NCBI GenBank assembly: GCA_910583725.1
Contig: CAJTXZ010000005.1
Coordinates: forward strand, 56,332 to 120,331
Direction: 5' to 3'
Source of the DNA: an uncultured Vampirovibrio sp.
GTDB lineage: Bacteria; Cyanobacteriota; Vampirovibrionia; Gastranaerophilales; Gastranaerophilaceae
Length of the DNA stretch: 64,000 nucleotides
A program made the translations under genes and the position numbers. Below the pieces are notes generated by a model, which ran no database searches, was not told the origin of the DNA, and saw only the letters and a list, made by a program, of their open reading frames with translations. Positions 25,501-34,012 of the stretch are shown here, in pieces. How positions within the stretch are numbered: position 1 is the first letter of the stretch; every line of letters starts with the position of its first letter.

Positions 25501-25561
25501 GCTTGCGCATTTGTAGAGCCCAAGTCTTCAAAATGCCGTTAGTCAAAGCAAAGAGCGGTAT

Positions 25562-26323
25562 TTAAATCTCCCTTGTTTTAATTCCTGCGCCCAAGAGCTC
25601 TTCCTTGAGTTTTTTAATCGGCAAAGTATTAAAATGAAAAATTGAAGCTGCAAGTGCTGCATCCACTTGTGTTTTTTCAAAAACTTCCACAAAATGTTCG
25701 CTCTTTGGCCCCGCCCCGCCTGATGCTATAACAGGAATATTAACATTCTTTGACACTAAATTATTCATATCAATATCAAACCCTTTTTGTGTGCCGTCAA
25801 AATCCATAGATGTTAAAAGAATTTCCCCGGCCCCTCTCTCCTCTGCTTCCTTTGCCCAGTCAAGCAGCTTTTTGCCGGTATTTTTTTGTCCTGCATTAAT
25901 GTGCACATAATATTCGCCATCAATTTTTTTGGCGTCAATCGCAACCACAATGCACTGGGAGCCGAAATAATTCACACAATCTGTTATGATTTGAGGATTT
26001 TTTACCGCACTTGAATTAAAAGAAATTTTATCAGCCCCCGCAGCAAGAATCTGCCTTATATCCTCAATATCAGATATTCCGCCGCCCACAGTAAAAGGTA
26101 TAAAAACCTCTCTTCCAACCTTTTCCACCAATTCTACTATGGTTTTCCTTTTTTCATTCGTAGCCGTTATATCAAGAAATACAAGCTCATCCGCCCCCTC
26201 GTCAGAATATTTTTTTGCAAGTGAAACAGGGTCGCCCGCATATTTCAGGTTTTGAAAATTAACACCCTTTACGGTTTGCCCGTCTTTAACATCAAGACAT
26301 GGAATAATTCTTTTTGTAAGCAT
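25562..26323 (-). CDS. hisF: Imidazole glycerol phosphate synthase cyclase subunit
   Basis: 253 residues, standard. The (beta-alpha)8 barrel carries catalytic Asp in C-L-D-V-K-D-G (residue 11) and in V-A-I-D-A-K (about 130), with phosphate-binding G-G-G-I near 81 and S-G-G-A near 201. With HisH it makes IGP and AICAR in histidine synthesis. GGGAG lies 9 nt upstream of ATG 26323. No other his gene is in the window, so the pathway genes are dispersed. Confidence 0.96.
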   Translation of the reverse strand: MLTKRIIPCLDVKDGQTVKGVNFQNLKYAGDPVSLAKKYSDEGADELVFLDITATNEKRKTIVELVEKVGREVFIPFTVGGGISDIEDIRQILAAGADKISFNSSAVKNPQIITDCVNYFGSQCIVVAIDAKKIDGEYYVHINAGQKNTGKKLLDWAKEAEERGAGEILLTSMDFDGTQKGFDIDMNNLVSKNVNIPVIASGGAGPKSEHFVEVFEKTQVDAALAASIFHFNTLPIKKLKEELLGAGIKTREI

Positions 26324-26445
26324 TAAAATATGCTCCCATTTTAATTAATGTTACGAAATTTTGCTATCCATAGGGCCTAAAAGGAAAATCCTTCCAAAAC
26401 TTCCTAAAAAACAGCACAAAAAATACTTTGTCTAAAAATTAATTT

Positions 26446-27321
26446 TTAAAAATCTAAATTCATCTTGGAAAACTGCACAATCTGGTTTTTGCCGCGTTTT
26501 TTGGCGCTATAGAGTGCATGTTCAGCATACCTTATTATTGTGTTTGAATTTTCTTCAACATTTTCAAGGAAAGGATAGGCCGAAATGCCGCCGGAAATTG
26601 TAATTGGATGTCTTTCTTCTTCGGATGCCGGTATGAATTCCATCCTTTCAATATCACGCCTGAACCTTTCTGCAAAAACAAATGCCTGATCTTCGGTTGT
26701 GTTTGGAAGGACAAGGATAAATTCTTCATCACCGTATCTTGTTAAAATATCCTCTTTTCTAATCAGCGCTTCAAGCATTTGGGCGATTTTCTTCAACAGC
26801 ACATCACCCCAATCATAGCCGTACATATCATTTACAGTCTTAAAGAAATCAATATCAATTAAAACACAGGAAAGGCTTGTTCCATACCTTTTTGCACGGG
26901 AAATTTCAGCATCAAGCCTTGAGTGAAGATACTTTCTGTTATACAAACCGGTTAATTCATCAGTAATTGCAATAGTTTTAAGATTATGCTTGTACTTCAT
27001 AACCTTCCCCAGGGCATTTACCCTTGTTATTAATTCTGTTGAATTTATTGGTTTTTTAATATAATCAAAACTCTCAGCCCTTACTGTCATATTCTCGGGG
27101 ATTTCATCTGTGCAGATTAAAAGTCCGGCGTCAAATTTTGTAACAGCACATGCCTCTTTTACCTTTTCTAATGGCATATCAAATATCATAACAGAGGGAT
27201 TTACCTCTTTATAATTCATAATTTCATTCGAAGTAAAACTTCTAACTGAATATTCACCCTGATTTTCAAGGATTTGTCCTAACTCCTGCCCTTCGTTATC
27301 ACTATAAATAATTACATTCAT
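26446..27321 (-). CDS. Response-regulator-like GGDEF protein with variant GDEEF active site
   Basis: 291 residues. Residues 1-108 look like a receiver domain with a possible phospho-acceptor D48 (I-F-D-M-P) and the Y-I-K-K-P lysine near 89-90, but the N-terminal acidic pocket is degenerate (S-D-N). Residues 118-290 form a GGDEF domain: D-E-L-T-G-L-Y-N-R is normal and the inhibitory RxxD site (R188-D191) is intact at the right distance. The active-site loop reads G-D-E-E-F (197-201) instead of G-G-D/E-E-F, and the usual N-D-x-x-G-H carries Tyr at the His position (169). Diguanylate cyclase activity is therefore uncertain, and a c-di-GMP sensor role is possible. AAGGAA precedes the ATG. The 27332 gene is 10 nt upstream. 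Confidence 0.88.
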   Translation of the reverse strand: MNVIIYSDNEGQELGQILENQGEYSVRSFTSNEIMNYKEVNPSVMIFDMPLEKVKEACAVTKFDAGLLICTDEIPENMTVRAESFDYIKKPINSTELITRVNALGKVMKYKHNLKTIAITDELTGLYNRKYLHSRLDAEISRAKRYGTSLSCVLIDIDFFKTVNDMYGYDWGDVLLKKIAQMLEALIRKEDILTRYGDEEFILVLPNTTEDQAFVFAERFRRDIERMEFIPASEEERHPITISGGISAYPFLENVEENSNTIIRYAEHALYSAKKRGKNQIVQFSKMNLDF

Positions 27322-27331
27322 ATTATGTTCC

Positions 27332-27706
27332 TTATCTTATATTAATTTCCAAATTTTTTACCCGATATCTTGGAATTTCGACCATATTTTCATTCGGCGT
27401 CTTAAATTTCACAACAAAGGTATCAAGAAAAACAACCCTGCAGGATGTACTTTCTTGCTTTTTTGCAAATGCCGAGCCTGAATATATTATATAGTCAGGA
27501 TATTTATTTAGAGAATCCTCTTTTCTTATATAACTTTTTCTTACCCCGTTTTGCAGAGTAACAATCAACCCGTCGCTTATTGTGTCTAATTTTACAACGT
27601 TTGATTCAACCCCGAGGTTTAATATTTCATTGCAAAAGCCGGGTGCTTGCAAGAATAATCCAAAAATTAAAACTAAAATTGTAAAGATTTTGTAATTTTT
27701 TTTCAT
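27332..27706 (-). CDS. Secreted hypothetical protein upstream of the GGDEF gene
   Basis: 124 residues. A signal peptide (K-K-N-Y-K followed by a hydrophobic core to about 21, then A-P-G-F-C-N) is followed by a small beta-rich domain with alternating hydrophobics. A cysteine at the predicted cleavage region (F-C-N) is not in a good lipobox. No family is recognised. It shares a transcript with the GGDEF gene (10-nt gap), so a sensory or envelope link is possible but not shown. No clear SD precedes the ATG. Confidence 0.65.
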   Translation of the reverse strand: MKKNYKIFTILVLIFGLFLQAPGFCNEILNLGVESNVVKLDTISDGLIVTLQNGVRKSYIRKEDSLNKYPDYIIYSGSAFAKKQESTSCRVVFLDTFVVKFKTPNENMVEIPRYRVKNLEINIR

Positions 27707-27861
27707 ATTTCTTAATATTTATCACTATATTATTGGTTAAGTTTTAGTATATCATATTTTCCACCAAAAAGCCTATTTTATTTCACCCCTTTTCATACAT
27801 TTATATTATTAAATTATAAACATTTTTTAATAAACTATAAATATATAGGAGTTTTTAATCG

Positions 27862-29130
27862 TTGCCCCAGCCATATAGTAATAACAACTTTTATAACAAT
27901 AATTATAATGCGATGAGAAATCACCGCCCCATGCCTCACCACTATTCTTATGGTGCGTACAGGCCTGCATACGGCGGCGCTTATGCTTATCCTGCTGCAC
28001 CGGTAAAAATACCTCCTTCTAAAATTAAAAGAAAACCTGTCCCAAAAAGAAAGCCAAAGGTGAAAATCAACCCCTTAAGAATTTTATTTAGCCTTTGTTT
28101 TTTTACAGCAGTTGTATATTATGTTATACCTTATAATTTTGCTGCATATTTTGAGCCTATGGTCTTAAACCGGTTTTTAAACAGAAACATTGCATTTGAC
28201 GCTAAAAAATATGTTATGCCGGCATCTAAAAAATTCTCAAATGCCACAGTAGCTGGCGAAAAAGTTTTTGTGCCCGTAAGGCTTGAAAAAAAGCAAATGA
28301 CAGCACTCACTCCTTCGGGCAGAATGCACAATTTAGAGTCTGATTTAATAGCACTTGCAGCAAAATATCCAAATTTAAGCCCCTCTGTTTATGTTTGGGA
28401 TTTTGTACACTCAAAAAGCGCAGAAATCAATGCTGATGCAGTTTTTCCCTCTGCAAGTATTATAAAACTTCCAATCCTTGTAGAACTCTTTAGAAAATCT
28501 GAATCACTTAAAAAGGCCGGTGAAGAGCCTATTGACCTGAATTCCAAACTGCTTTTTGATGAAATCCACAGAACATCAGGCTCTGGCTCTCTTCAATACA
28601 AAAAAGGCGATACGCCCTACACTATAGGCCATCTTGCAAAAATTATGATTCAGGAATCCGATAATTCAGCCACAAATATGCTCTTAGAACAAATAGGCGG
28701 AATGGAGGCCCTGAACGCTGCTTCAAGAAAATGGGGTTTGCCCTCTACGCAAATATCAAACTGGCTTCCTGACCTTAAGGGTACAAACACAGTGAGCGCA
28801 AAGGATATGGCGACCCTTCTTTATAACTTGGATAATCCCAAATTTTTAGATGACCGCTCAAGATATTTTATAAAAGAATATATGTCAAACGTGCACAACA
28901 CAACGCTTTTAAAGGCTGGTATTCCAAAAAATGCCGAAATTTTGCACAAAACCGGCGATATAGGTACTATGCTTGGCGATGCAGGCATTATATATGCGCC
29001 TGACGGGAAAAAATATATTGCTGTAATCCTTGTTAAACGCCCGCACAACGACTATTCTGCCAAAACTTTTATTCAGGAATCCTCAAAGATTATATATAAT
29101 TCTATAGTAAATAATGCCTCAGTATACTAA
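27862..29130 (+). CDS. Membrane-anchored class A beta-lactamase-fold serine hydrolase
   Basis: 422 residues from TTG 27862, chosen because AGGAG sits 10 nt upstream. An ATG at 27913 has no SD. An Asn/Tyr/His-rich cytoplasmic segment (1-50) and a basic Pro/Lys patch (52-70) precede one transmembrane helix (about 74-90). The periplasmic catalytic domain has S199-I-I-K202, S266-D-N268 and K363-T-G365 in the proper order. The omega-loop Glu-x-x-x-Asn of true class A lactamases is not evident where expected (around 300-312), so a D,D-peptidase or esterase role is at least as likely as drug hydrolysis. Single gene. Confidence 0.85.
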   Translation: MPQPYSNNNFYNNNYNAMRNHRPMPHHYSYGAYRPAYGGAYAYPAAPVKIPPSKIKRKPVPKRKPKVKINPLRILFSLCFFTAVVYYVIPYNFAAYFEPMVLNRFLNRNIAFDAKKYVMPASKKFSNATVAGEKVFVPVRLEKKQMTALTPSGRMHNLESDLIALAAKYPNLSPSVYVWDFVHSKSAEINADAVFPSASIIKLPILVELFRKSESLKKAGEEPIDLNSKLLFDEIHRTSGSGSLQYKKGDTPYTIGHLAKIMIQESDNSATNMLLEQIGGMEALNAASRKWGLPSTQISNWLPDLKGTNTVSAKDMATLLYNLDNPKFLDDRSRYFIKEYMSNVHNTTLLKAGIPKNAEILHKTGDIGTMLGDAGIIYAPDGKKYIAVILVKRPHNDYSAKTFIQESSKIIYNSIVNNASVY

Positions 29131-29987
29131 AATCCTTGCCAAGTGCACTATTCAGCCTATTGATTAGACTAAAATGCACAATAGGACTTTAATTTCACTA
29201 TTTATATGCCTTAACTGTTGATTTAACAATACTATACAAGATTATGCCTCCTTAAAAGACCCTTATTTATTGTATTGGCGCAAAGTTGCAATATGTAAAA
29301 GCCTTGATATATAGGGGTTTTACGCGTGAATATACTTGTATAGCCCGCAAGTGCAATTAAAAACCTAAATACCCTAAGTTTACGGGTATATATATTTTCT
29401 CTTATACTTCCTGAAAACCTTTCCTAGTGTGCCTAATAACCTTATGTATGCGCGCAATGCCTGCTATAAAAGCTTATACGGGATTTAAAAATAAAAAAAC
29501 CCTTAAAAATAGGGCGTTTAGCTGTTATTTTTTATATTCAGACGCAAAGTTTTCCGCAAAACTTGTCAAAACCAAGAATACGTCTGCATTACAGCGTTTT
29601 ATATTGCGTAAAATACTCTTTCTGCAAGCCTTTTAGTGTATGTATATTCTATTTTTCCTTACCACTCTTGTCTTATAGCCGTAATACATCATCAAAAACA
29701 CTGATTTTGCTTGCTTTGGGGCTAAACTTTTTAAAAAATCCACTAAATAAAACTATAAATTTTACACCTTTTTTAGTATTTAAAAATATTCTTTTTGCAC
29801 GCGCAAAAACTGACCAGAATCCTCTTATAATACCTATTTTGCCCATTTATTCATAATTCTTAACCAAATTTTACACAATTCATCTTTATAAAACTTAACA
29901 AACATATGGCACGATTTTTAATCTATTAAATTTTACGATTTTATCTTTGGGACAAAAATGTAAATAAAAACAGAAATTTTATCCTGC
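29131..29987. other. Long non-coding stretch, no gene supported
   Basis: This gap of about 860 nt lies between the serine hydrolase and the aspS terminator. Frames of 69 and 97 codons overlap here but have no SD, are full of Phe, Leu and Ser, and look like chance. A 7-bp inverted repeat CCTATTG/CAATAGG near 29158-29187 has no T-tract. Several A/T-rich potential stems occur (for example around 29497-29518, CCCT/AGGG). No known RNA family is recognised. It may hold decayed sequence or an unknown RNA. Confidence 0.4.
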
Positions 29988-30023
29988 AAAAAACCAGCTA
30001 TAATAATAAATAGCTGGTTTTTT
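29988..30023 (-). terminator. Terminator of aspS
   Basis: A perfect 14-bp stem (AAAAAACCAGCTAT with its complement) with an 8-nt loop. On the minus strand it ends in a U-run, 31 nt after the aspS stop. It is symmetric, so it could also stop plus-strand read-through. Confidence 0.85.
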
Positions 30024-30054
30024 AAATTATATTTTCTCCTAAAACGCAGGAATA

Positions 30055-31830
30055 CTAAACCTTTACAGGGTTTCTTAGTCTTATATGAAGCTCCCTTAGC
30101 TGTTCTTCGCTTGCAATGCCCGGCGCATTTGTCATAAGGTCCTTTGCCTGTGAGTTTTTCGGGAATGCAATAACGTCTCTTATTGAGTTTGAGCGGGTTA
30201 GAAGCGCTATAAGCCTATCTAAACCTAGTGCCAGGCCGCCATGCGGAGGTGTGCCATATTGGAAAGCATTCACAAGAAATTCAAATTTTTCTTTAATATC
30301 CTCTTCGCTCAGCCCCAGCGCCTTAAAGATTTTTTCCTGTATTTCAGCGTCATGAATCCTTATAGAGCCGCCGCCAAGCTCGTTTCCGTTATACACAACA
30401 TCATAAGCTATTGATTTTACATTGCCCTTATCGTTTTCTAATTTGTCCACATCCTCTAAAGCAGGCATTGTGAAAGGATGATGCACTGAAACAAATCTTT
30501 CATCCTCGTCTGAGTATTCAAATAGTGGGAAATCAACCACCCACAAAAGGTCATGCTTGTCTTTGTCAATCAGGTTGAGTCTTTCGCCAAAATATAATCT
30601 AAATCTGCCTAAAACATCAAATACGACTTTTGGTTTGTCGGCTACAAAGAAGACTATATCGCCCTTTTCAGCGTTTGCCCTTGTTTGAATTTCATTTATC
30701 TGCTCTTCGTTTAAGAACTTAAATACAGGCGATTTTACGCTTCCATCCTCAAGATAAGTCACCCAGGCAAGGCCTTTTGCGCCAAATTTTATTGCAAGAT
30801 TTCTGACATCATCCATTTCTTTTCTTGAATATCCTGCAATTCCGGGTATTTTAATCGCCCTTACTGTGCCGCCATTGTTTATAACGTTTTTGAATGCTTC
30901 AAAAGTTGAAGCCTCCATAATGTCCGTCACATCAAATAATTCCAGCCCAAACCTTGTATCAGGCTTGTCTGAGCCGTATTTTTCCATAGCTTCTTTCCAG
31001 GTAAGCCTCTTAAACGGAGTCTGAATCTCAACTCCTGCAGCCTTAAAGGCGTCTTTCAAAAGGCCTTCTGTCATTTTTAAAACATCTTCCTGTTCTACAA
31101 AGCTCATTTCAATATCCACCTGTGTGAATTCAGGTTGTCTGTCAGACCTTAAATCCTCGTCCCTAAAGCATTTTGCGATTTGATAATATTTTTCAATTCC
31201 GCCAACCATTAATAATTGCTTGAATATTTGCGGAGACTGCGGCAGCGCAAAGAATTTGCCGTCAAAAACCCTGCTTGGAACAAGATAATCCCTTGCACCC
31301 TCGGGTGTAGTCTTTATTAATACCGGTGTTTCAACCTCTAAAAAATCCAATCCGTTAAGGTAGTTTCTGATTGCCGTAACCACTTTGTGCCTTAACTGCA
31401 GGTTTTTAAGCATTTTTTCGCTTCTAAGGTCCAGGTATCTGTATTTTAGCCTTATATCCTCTGAAACGGTTTCATCATCAAGCACAAACGGTAGGGCTTT
31501 TGATGATGATAAAATTTTAATTTCATTTGGATAAATTTCTATGGTGCCTGTTTTTAATCTGTCATTAATAGTGTCATCAGGCCTTTTTGAGACAATTCCC
31601 TTAACCTGTACAACAAACTCGCTCCTTAATTTACCGAATGTTTCATAAACGTTGCCGTTTACCTTGGGGTCTGCCACTACCTGAAACAAGCCGCTTCTAT
31701 CTCTTATTTCAACAAAGATAATGCCGCCAAGGTCTCTTACTGTTGAAACCCAGCCTGCAAGCAAGCATTCTTTCCCGATAAAATCTTCCGTTATTTCTGT
31801 GCAATTCTGTTTTTTATAGGTTAATTCCAT
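30055..31830 (-). CDS. aspS: Aspartate--tRNA ligase
   Basis: 591 residues, bacterial-type length. An N-terminal OB fold (1-105) is followed by the class II core with motif 2 (F-R-D-E-D-L-R-x-D-R-Q-P-E-F-T-Q) near 220. The bacterial GAD insertion spans about 290-415, and motif 3 is G-G-L-A-L-G-L-D-R near 533. It charges tRNA-Asp. Whether it is also active on tRNA-Asn cannot be decided by eye. GAGGAAAA precedes the ATG. It is a single gene with its own terminator. Confidence 0.96.
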   Translation of the reverse strand: MELTYKKQNCTEITEDFIGKECLLAGWVSTVRDLGGIIFVEIRDRSGLFQVVADPKVNGNVYETFGKLRSEFVVQVKGIVSKRPDDTINDRLKTGTIEIYPNEIKILSSSKALPFVLDDETVSEDIRLKYRYLDLRSEKMLKNLQLRHKVVTAIRNYLNGLDFLEVETPVLIKTTPEGARDYLVPSRVFDGKFFALPQSPQIFKQLLMVGGIEKYYQIAKCFRDEDLRSDRQPEFTQVDIEMSFVEQEDVLKMTEGLLKDAFKAAGVEIQTPFKRLTWKEAMEKYGSDKPDTRFGLELFDVTDIMEASTFEAFKNVINNGGTVRAIKIPGIAGYSRKEMDDVRNLAIKFGAKGLAWVTYLEDGSVKSPVFKFLNEEQINEIQTRANAEKGDIVFFVADKPKVVFDVLGRFRLYFGERLNLIDKDKHDLLWVVDFPLFEYSDEDERFVSVHHPFTMPALEDVDKLENDKGNVKSIAYDVVYNGNELGGGSIRIHDAEIQEKIFKALGLSEEDIKEKFEFLVNAFQYGTPPHGGLALGLDRLIALLTRSNSIRDVIAFPKNSQAKDLMTNAPGIASEEQLRELHIRLRNPVKV

Positions 31831-32116
31831 AAAATTTTCCTCTTGTATATTAATATTTGTGCTAATTATAAAATAAAAATAATAATTTAGCCAAATTTAT
31901 TTTAGCCGATTTATTAATATTTTTTGTTTGAATATTTGCCCCATTTCTTGATACCATTAAATCTTGCACTGTTGTCTTTTTAACAAGAAAATGCTGATAA
32001 TCCGGTCTTATGGGCCTTTATTCAAGATTCATTATTACGATTGATTTATTTTATTATACTCATTGTGCTATATTTGCATCTGGATGGTAAAAATTAGAAA
32101 CTGAAAGGAAAAAATC

Positions 32117-32422
32117 ATGGATGAAAAAGCCCTTGGAATTTTCGGCACAATAGCGGTAATTATTCTCGGTGTAATAGGAAGTCTTGTTGCCTGGTTTCTT
32201 GGCGGAAAAAATTTAGAAGGCAATAAAAGAGAAATAATAAGGCAAATGCTAAATTTTGAAATCAGTCTTATTATTGTAAGTTTCTTGGGACTTATCCCTT
32301 TTGTTGGAATAATTGTAGGCCTTGGCATTTTAATTGCAAACATTGTGTATGCAGTAAAATCATTTAAGGCATATAATAATGATACGGAATTTAAAGCCCC
32401 GGGCTTTGATTTTGTAAAATAA
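32117..32422 (+). CDS. Small membrane protein, DUF4870-like
   Basis: 101 residues with three hydrophobic segments (about 8-30, 47-65, 68-83). A central R-x-M-L-N-F-E-I-S segment and a terminal A-V-K-S-F-K-A-Y-N resemble the DUF4870 (Tic20-like) pattern of A-L-N-F-Q and A-x-x-A-x-x-G. AAAGGAA lies before ATG 32117, and a strong terminator follows, so it is monocistronic. The family has no firm function. Confidence 0.65.
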   Translation: MDEKALGIFGTIAVIILGVIGSLVAWFLGGKNLEGNKREIIRQMLNFEISLIIVSFLGLIPFVGIIVGLGILIANIVYAVKSFKAYNNDTEFKAPGFDFVK

Positions 32423-32443
32423 TTATCCTTTGATAATCTTTAT

Positions 32444-32482
32444 AAAAATATGCAGTCATGGTTATAATGGCTGCATATTTTT
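32444..32482 (+). terminator. Terminator after the DUF4870-like gene
   Basis: A 16-bp stem (AAAAATATGCAG plus four further pairs, one G-T) encloses a 7-nt loop (32460-32466) and ends in TTTTT. It is 21 nt after the stop codon. Confidence 0.8.
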
Positions 32483-32631
32483 ATGTTTTGGCTGACTGGT
32501 AAAGGTGCGTCAGTAAAATAATTTTTTAAACCCATTTTTATGTGCCATAATTTTATACCTAAAAAACAAAGCATACAGCAGTTTTTTGAGCGGTAAATTT
32601 TAGTTTATTGTCACATAAAACTTAATATTTC

Positions 32632-32659
32632 TTGTTTTCTTCTAACTTTGTAATAGAAT
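32632..32659 (+). promoter_or_regulatory. Candidate metK promoter
   Basis: TTGTTT (32632-32637), 16-nt spacer, TAGAAT (32654-32659). It predicts a 5' leader of roughly 70 nt, just long enough to contain the pseudoknot element at 32684-32728. Confidence 0.45.
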
Positions 32660-32683
32660 GTTGTTAATAGAAATATATTTTTT

Positions 32684-32728
32684 GCCGGGTCGGAATTAAA
32701 AACCTTACCGGCTGAATAGAAATTAAGG
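32684..32728 (+). promoter_or_regulatory. Possible riboswitch: H-type pseudoknot overlapping the metK SD
   Basis: P1 pairs GCCGG (32684-32688) with CCGGC (32708-32712), leaving a 19-nt loop. The last 5 nt of that loop, CCTTA (32703-32707), pair with TAAGG (32724-32728), which is part of the metK SD. The two helices abut directly, and an 11-nt A/U-rich loop (32713-32723) crosses. Topology and the 19-nt P1 loop resemble the SAM-II/SAM-V riboswitch plan, and the gene makes SAM. The conserved SAM-II GCUAAA sequence is not present, so a known class cannot be assigned. Confidence 0.5.
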
Positions 32729-32736
32729 AGAGAAAA

Positions 32737-34002
32737 ATGTCACTAAAAAACTTTTTATTCACATCTGAGTCTGTTACAGAGGGGCATCCTGACAAGGTTT
32801 GCGACCAAATTTCAGACGCCATTCTTGATGAATTTTTAACCCGTGACCCTAATTCAAGGGTTGCTGCAGAAACTACTGTAACAACGGGCATGGCGCTTGT
32901 TTGCGGTGAAATTTCATCAAATTGCTATGTGGATATTCCCTCAGTTGTTAGAAATACAATTAAATCAATAGGATACAAAGGCGAAGAAGGCGGCGGATTT
33001 GACTATAAAACCTGCGCTGTTCTGACAAGTATTGATGAACAGTCAACTGATATCGCAGGCGGTGTAAATAAGGCTCTTGAAACAAGGAGCGATAATTCTG
33101 ATACCTCAAACCTTGAAACAGAAGATATTGGCGCAGGTGATCAGGGTATTATGTTTGGTTATGCTTGCAATGAAACCCCTGAATTAATGCCGCTTCCTAT
33201 ATCTTTAGCTCACAGGCTTTCACATAGGCTTGCTGAAATCAGAAAAAACCATACTGTTAATTATTTAAGACCTGATGGCAAATCTCAGGTGACAGTGGAA
33301 TACAGAGATGGAAAACCCTTTAGAATTGATACAATTGTCCTCTCAACCCAGCATGACCCTGAAATAAACGGCATTTCCGATAATAAAAAAATTCAGGAAA
33401 TAATAAGGACTGATTTAATCAAGCATGTTATAGAGCCTGTTTTTGCAAACGATACAATTAAGCCGGATTCTAATACAAAATATTTAATTAACCCCTCAGG
33501 CAGGTTTGTAATCGGCGGCCCTCAGGGTGATGCAGGCCTTACAGGAAGAAAAATAATTGTTGATACATACGGTGGCTATGCCCGTCATGGCGGCGGCGCA
33601 TTTTCAGGCAAAGACCCCACCAAAGTAGACAGATCAGCTGCATATGCTGCAAGATGGGTTGCAAAAAACATCGTAGCTGCTGGCCTTGCAGAAAAATGCG
33701 AAATCGAATTAGCCTACGCTATCGGCGTAAGCAGACCGGTTTCTGTGTTAGTTGATACCTTTGGCACAGGCAAAGTTTCTGATGAAATGTTAAGTGAAAT
33801 TGTTACAAGAAACTTTGATTTAAGGCCGAATGCCATAATAAAGCAGTTTGATTTAAGAAATCTGCCGGCGAAAAACGGTGGTAAATTCTACCAAAAACTT
33901 GCTGCCTACGGCCACATTGGAAGAGTTGATTTTCCTGTGCCGTGGGAAGAAGTGCAGATGGCAGAAAAGCTTCAAAATGAAGCCTTGGCGCTTCGGGCAT
34001 GA
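32737..34002 (+). CDS. metK: S-adenosylmethionine synthetase
   Basis: 421 residues. It makes SAM from methionine and ATP. Motifs: S-E-S-V-T-E-G-H-P-D-K-V near residue 10, G-A-G-D-Q-G-I-M-F-G near 131 (the methionine-binding loop), G-G-P-x-G-D-A-G-L-T-G-R-K near 270, and the P-loop-like G-G-G-A-F-S-G-K-D near 294. AAGGAG lies 7 nt before the ATG and can be captured by the upstream pseudoknot. The DUF721 gene starts 10 nt after its stop. Confidence 0.97.
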   Translation: MSLKNFLFTSESVTEGHPDKVCDQISDAILDEFLTRDPNSRVAAETTVTTGMALVCGEISSNCYVDIPSVVRNTIKSIGYKGEEGGGFDYKTCAVLTSIDEQSTDIAGGVNKALETRSDNSDTSNLETEDIGAGDQGIMFGYACNETPELMPLPISLAHRLSHRLAEIRKNHTVNYLRPDGKSQVTVEYRDGKPFRIDTIVLSTQHDPEINGISDNKKIQEIIRTDLIKHVIEPVFANDTIKPDSNTKYLINPSGRFVIGGPQGDAGLTGRKIIVDTYGGYARHGGGAFSGKDPTKVDRSAAYAARWVAKNIVAAGLAEKCEIELAYAIGVSRPVSVLVDTFGTGKVSDEMLSEIVTRNFDLRPNAIIKQFDLRNLPAKNGGKFYQKLAAYGHIGRVDFPVPWEEVQMAEKLQNEALALRA

Positions 34003-34012
34003 AAAGAACAAT

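Noticed and set aside
25226..25516. Frame running through the GC-rich tandem repeat
   Set aside because: It overlaps the end of the 24616 gene and a terminator. The repeat period is 16-17 nt, so units are read in different frames.
29427..29856. Two overlapping plus-strand frames of 69 and 97 codons
   Set aside because: No SD, heavily biased Phe/Leu/Ser composition and mutual overlap. They look like random open frames in AT-rich DNA.
32684..32728. Assignment of the metK leader to SAM-II or SAM-III
   Set aside because: The topology is similar to SAM-II but the conserved sequence positions I know are not present. It is kept as an unassigned candidate.
33878..34012. N-terminal extension of the DUF721 gene into metK
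   Set aside because: The extension lies within metK in another frame, has no SD and goes beyond the domain. ATG 34013 right after metK is the natural start.
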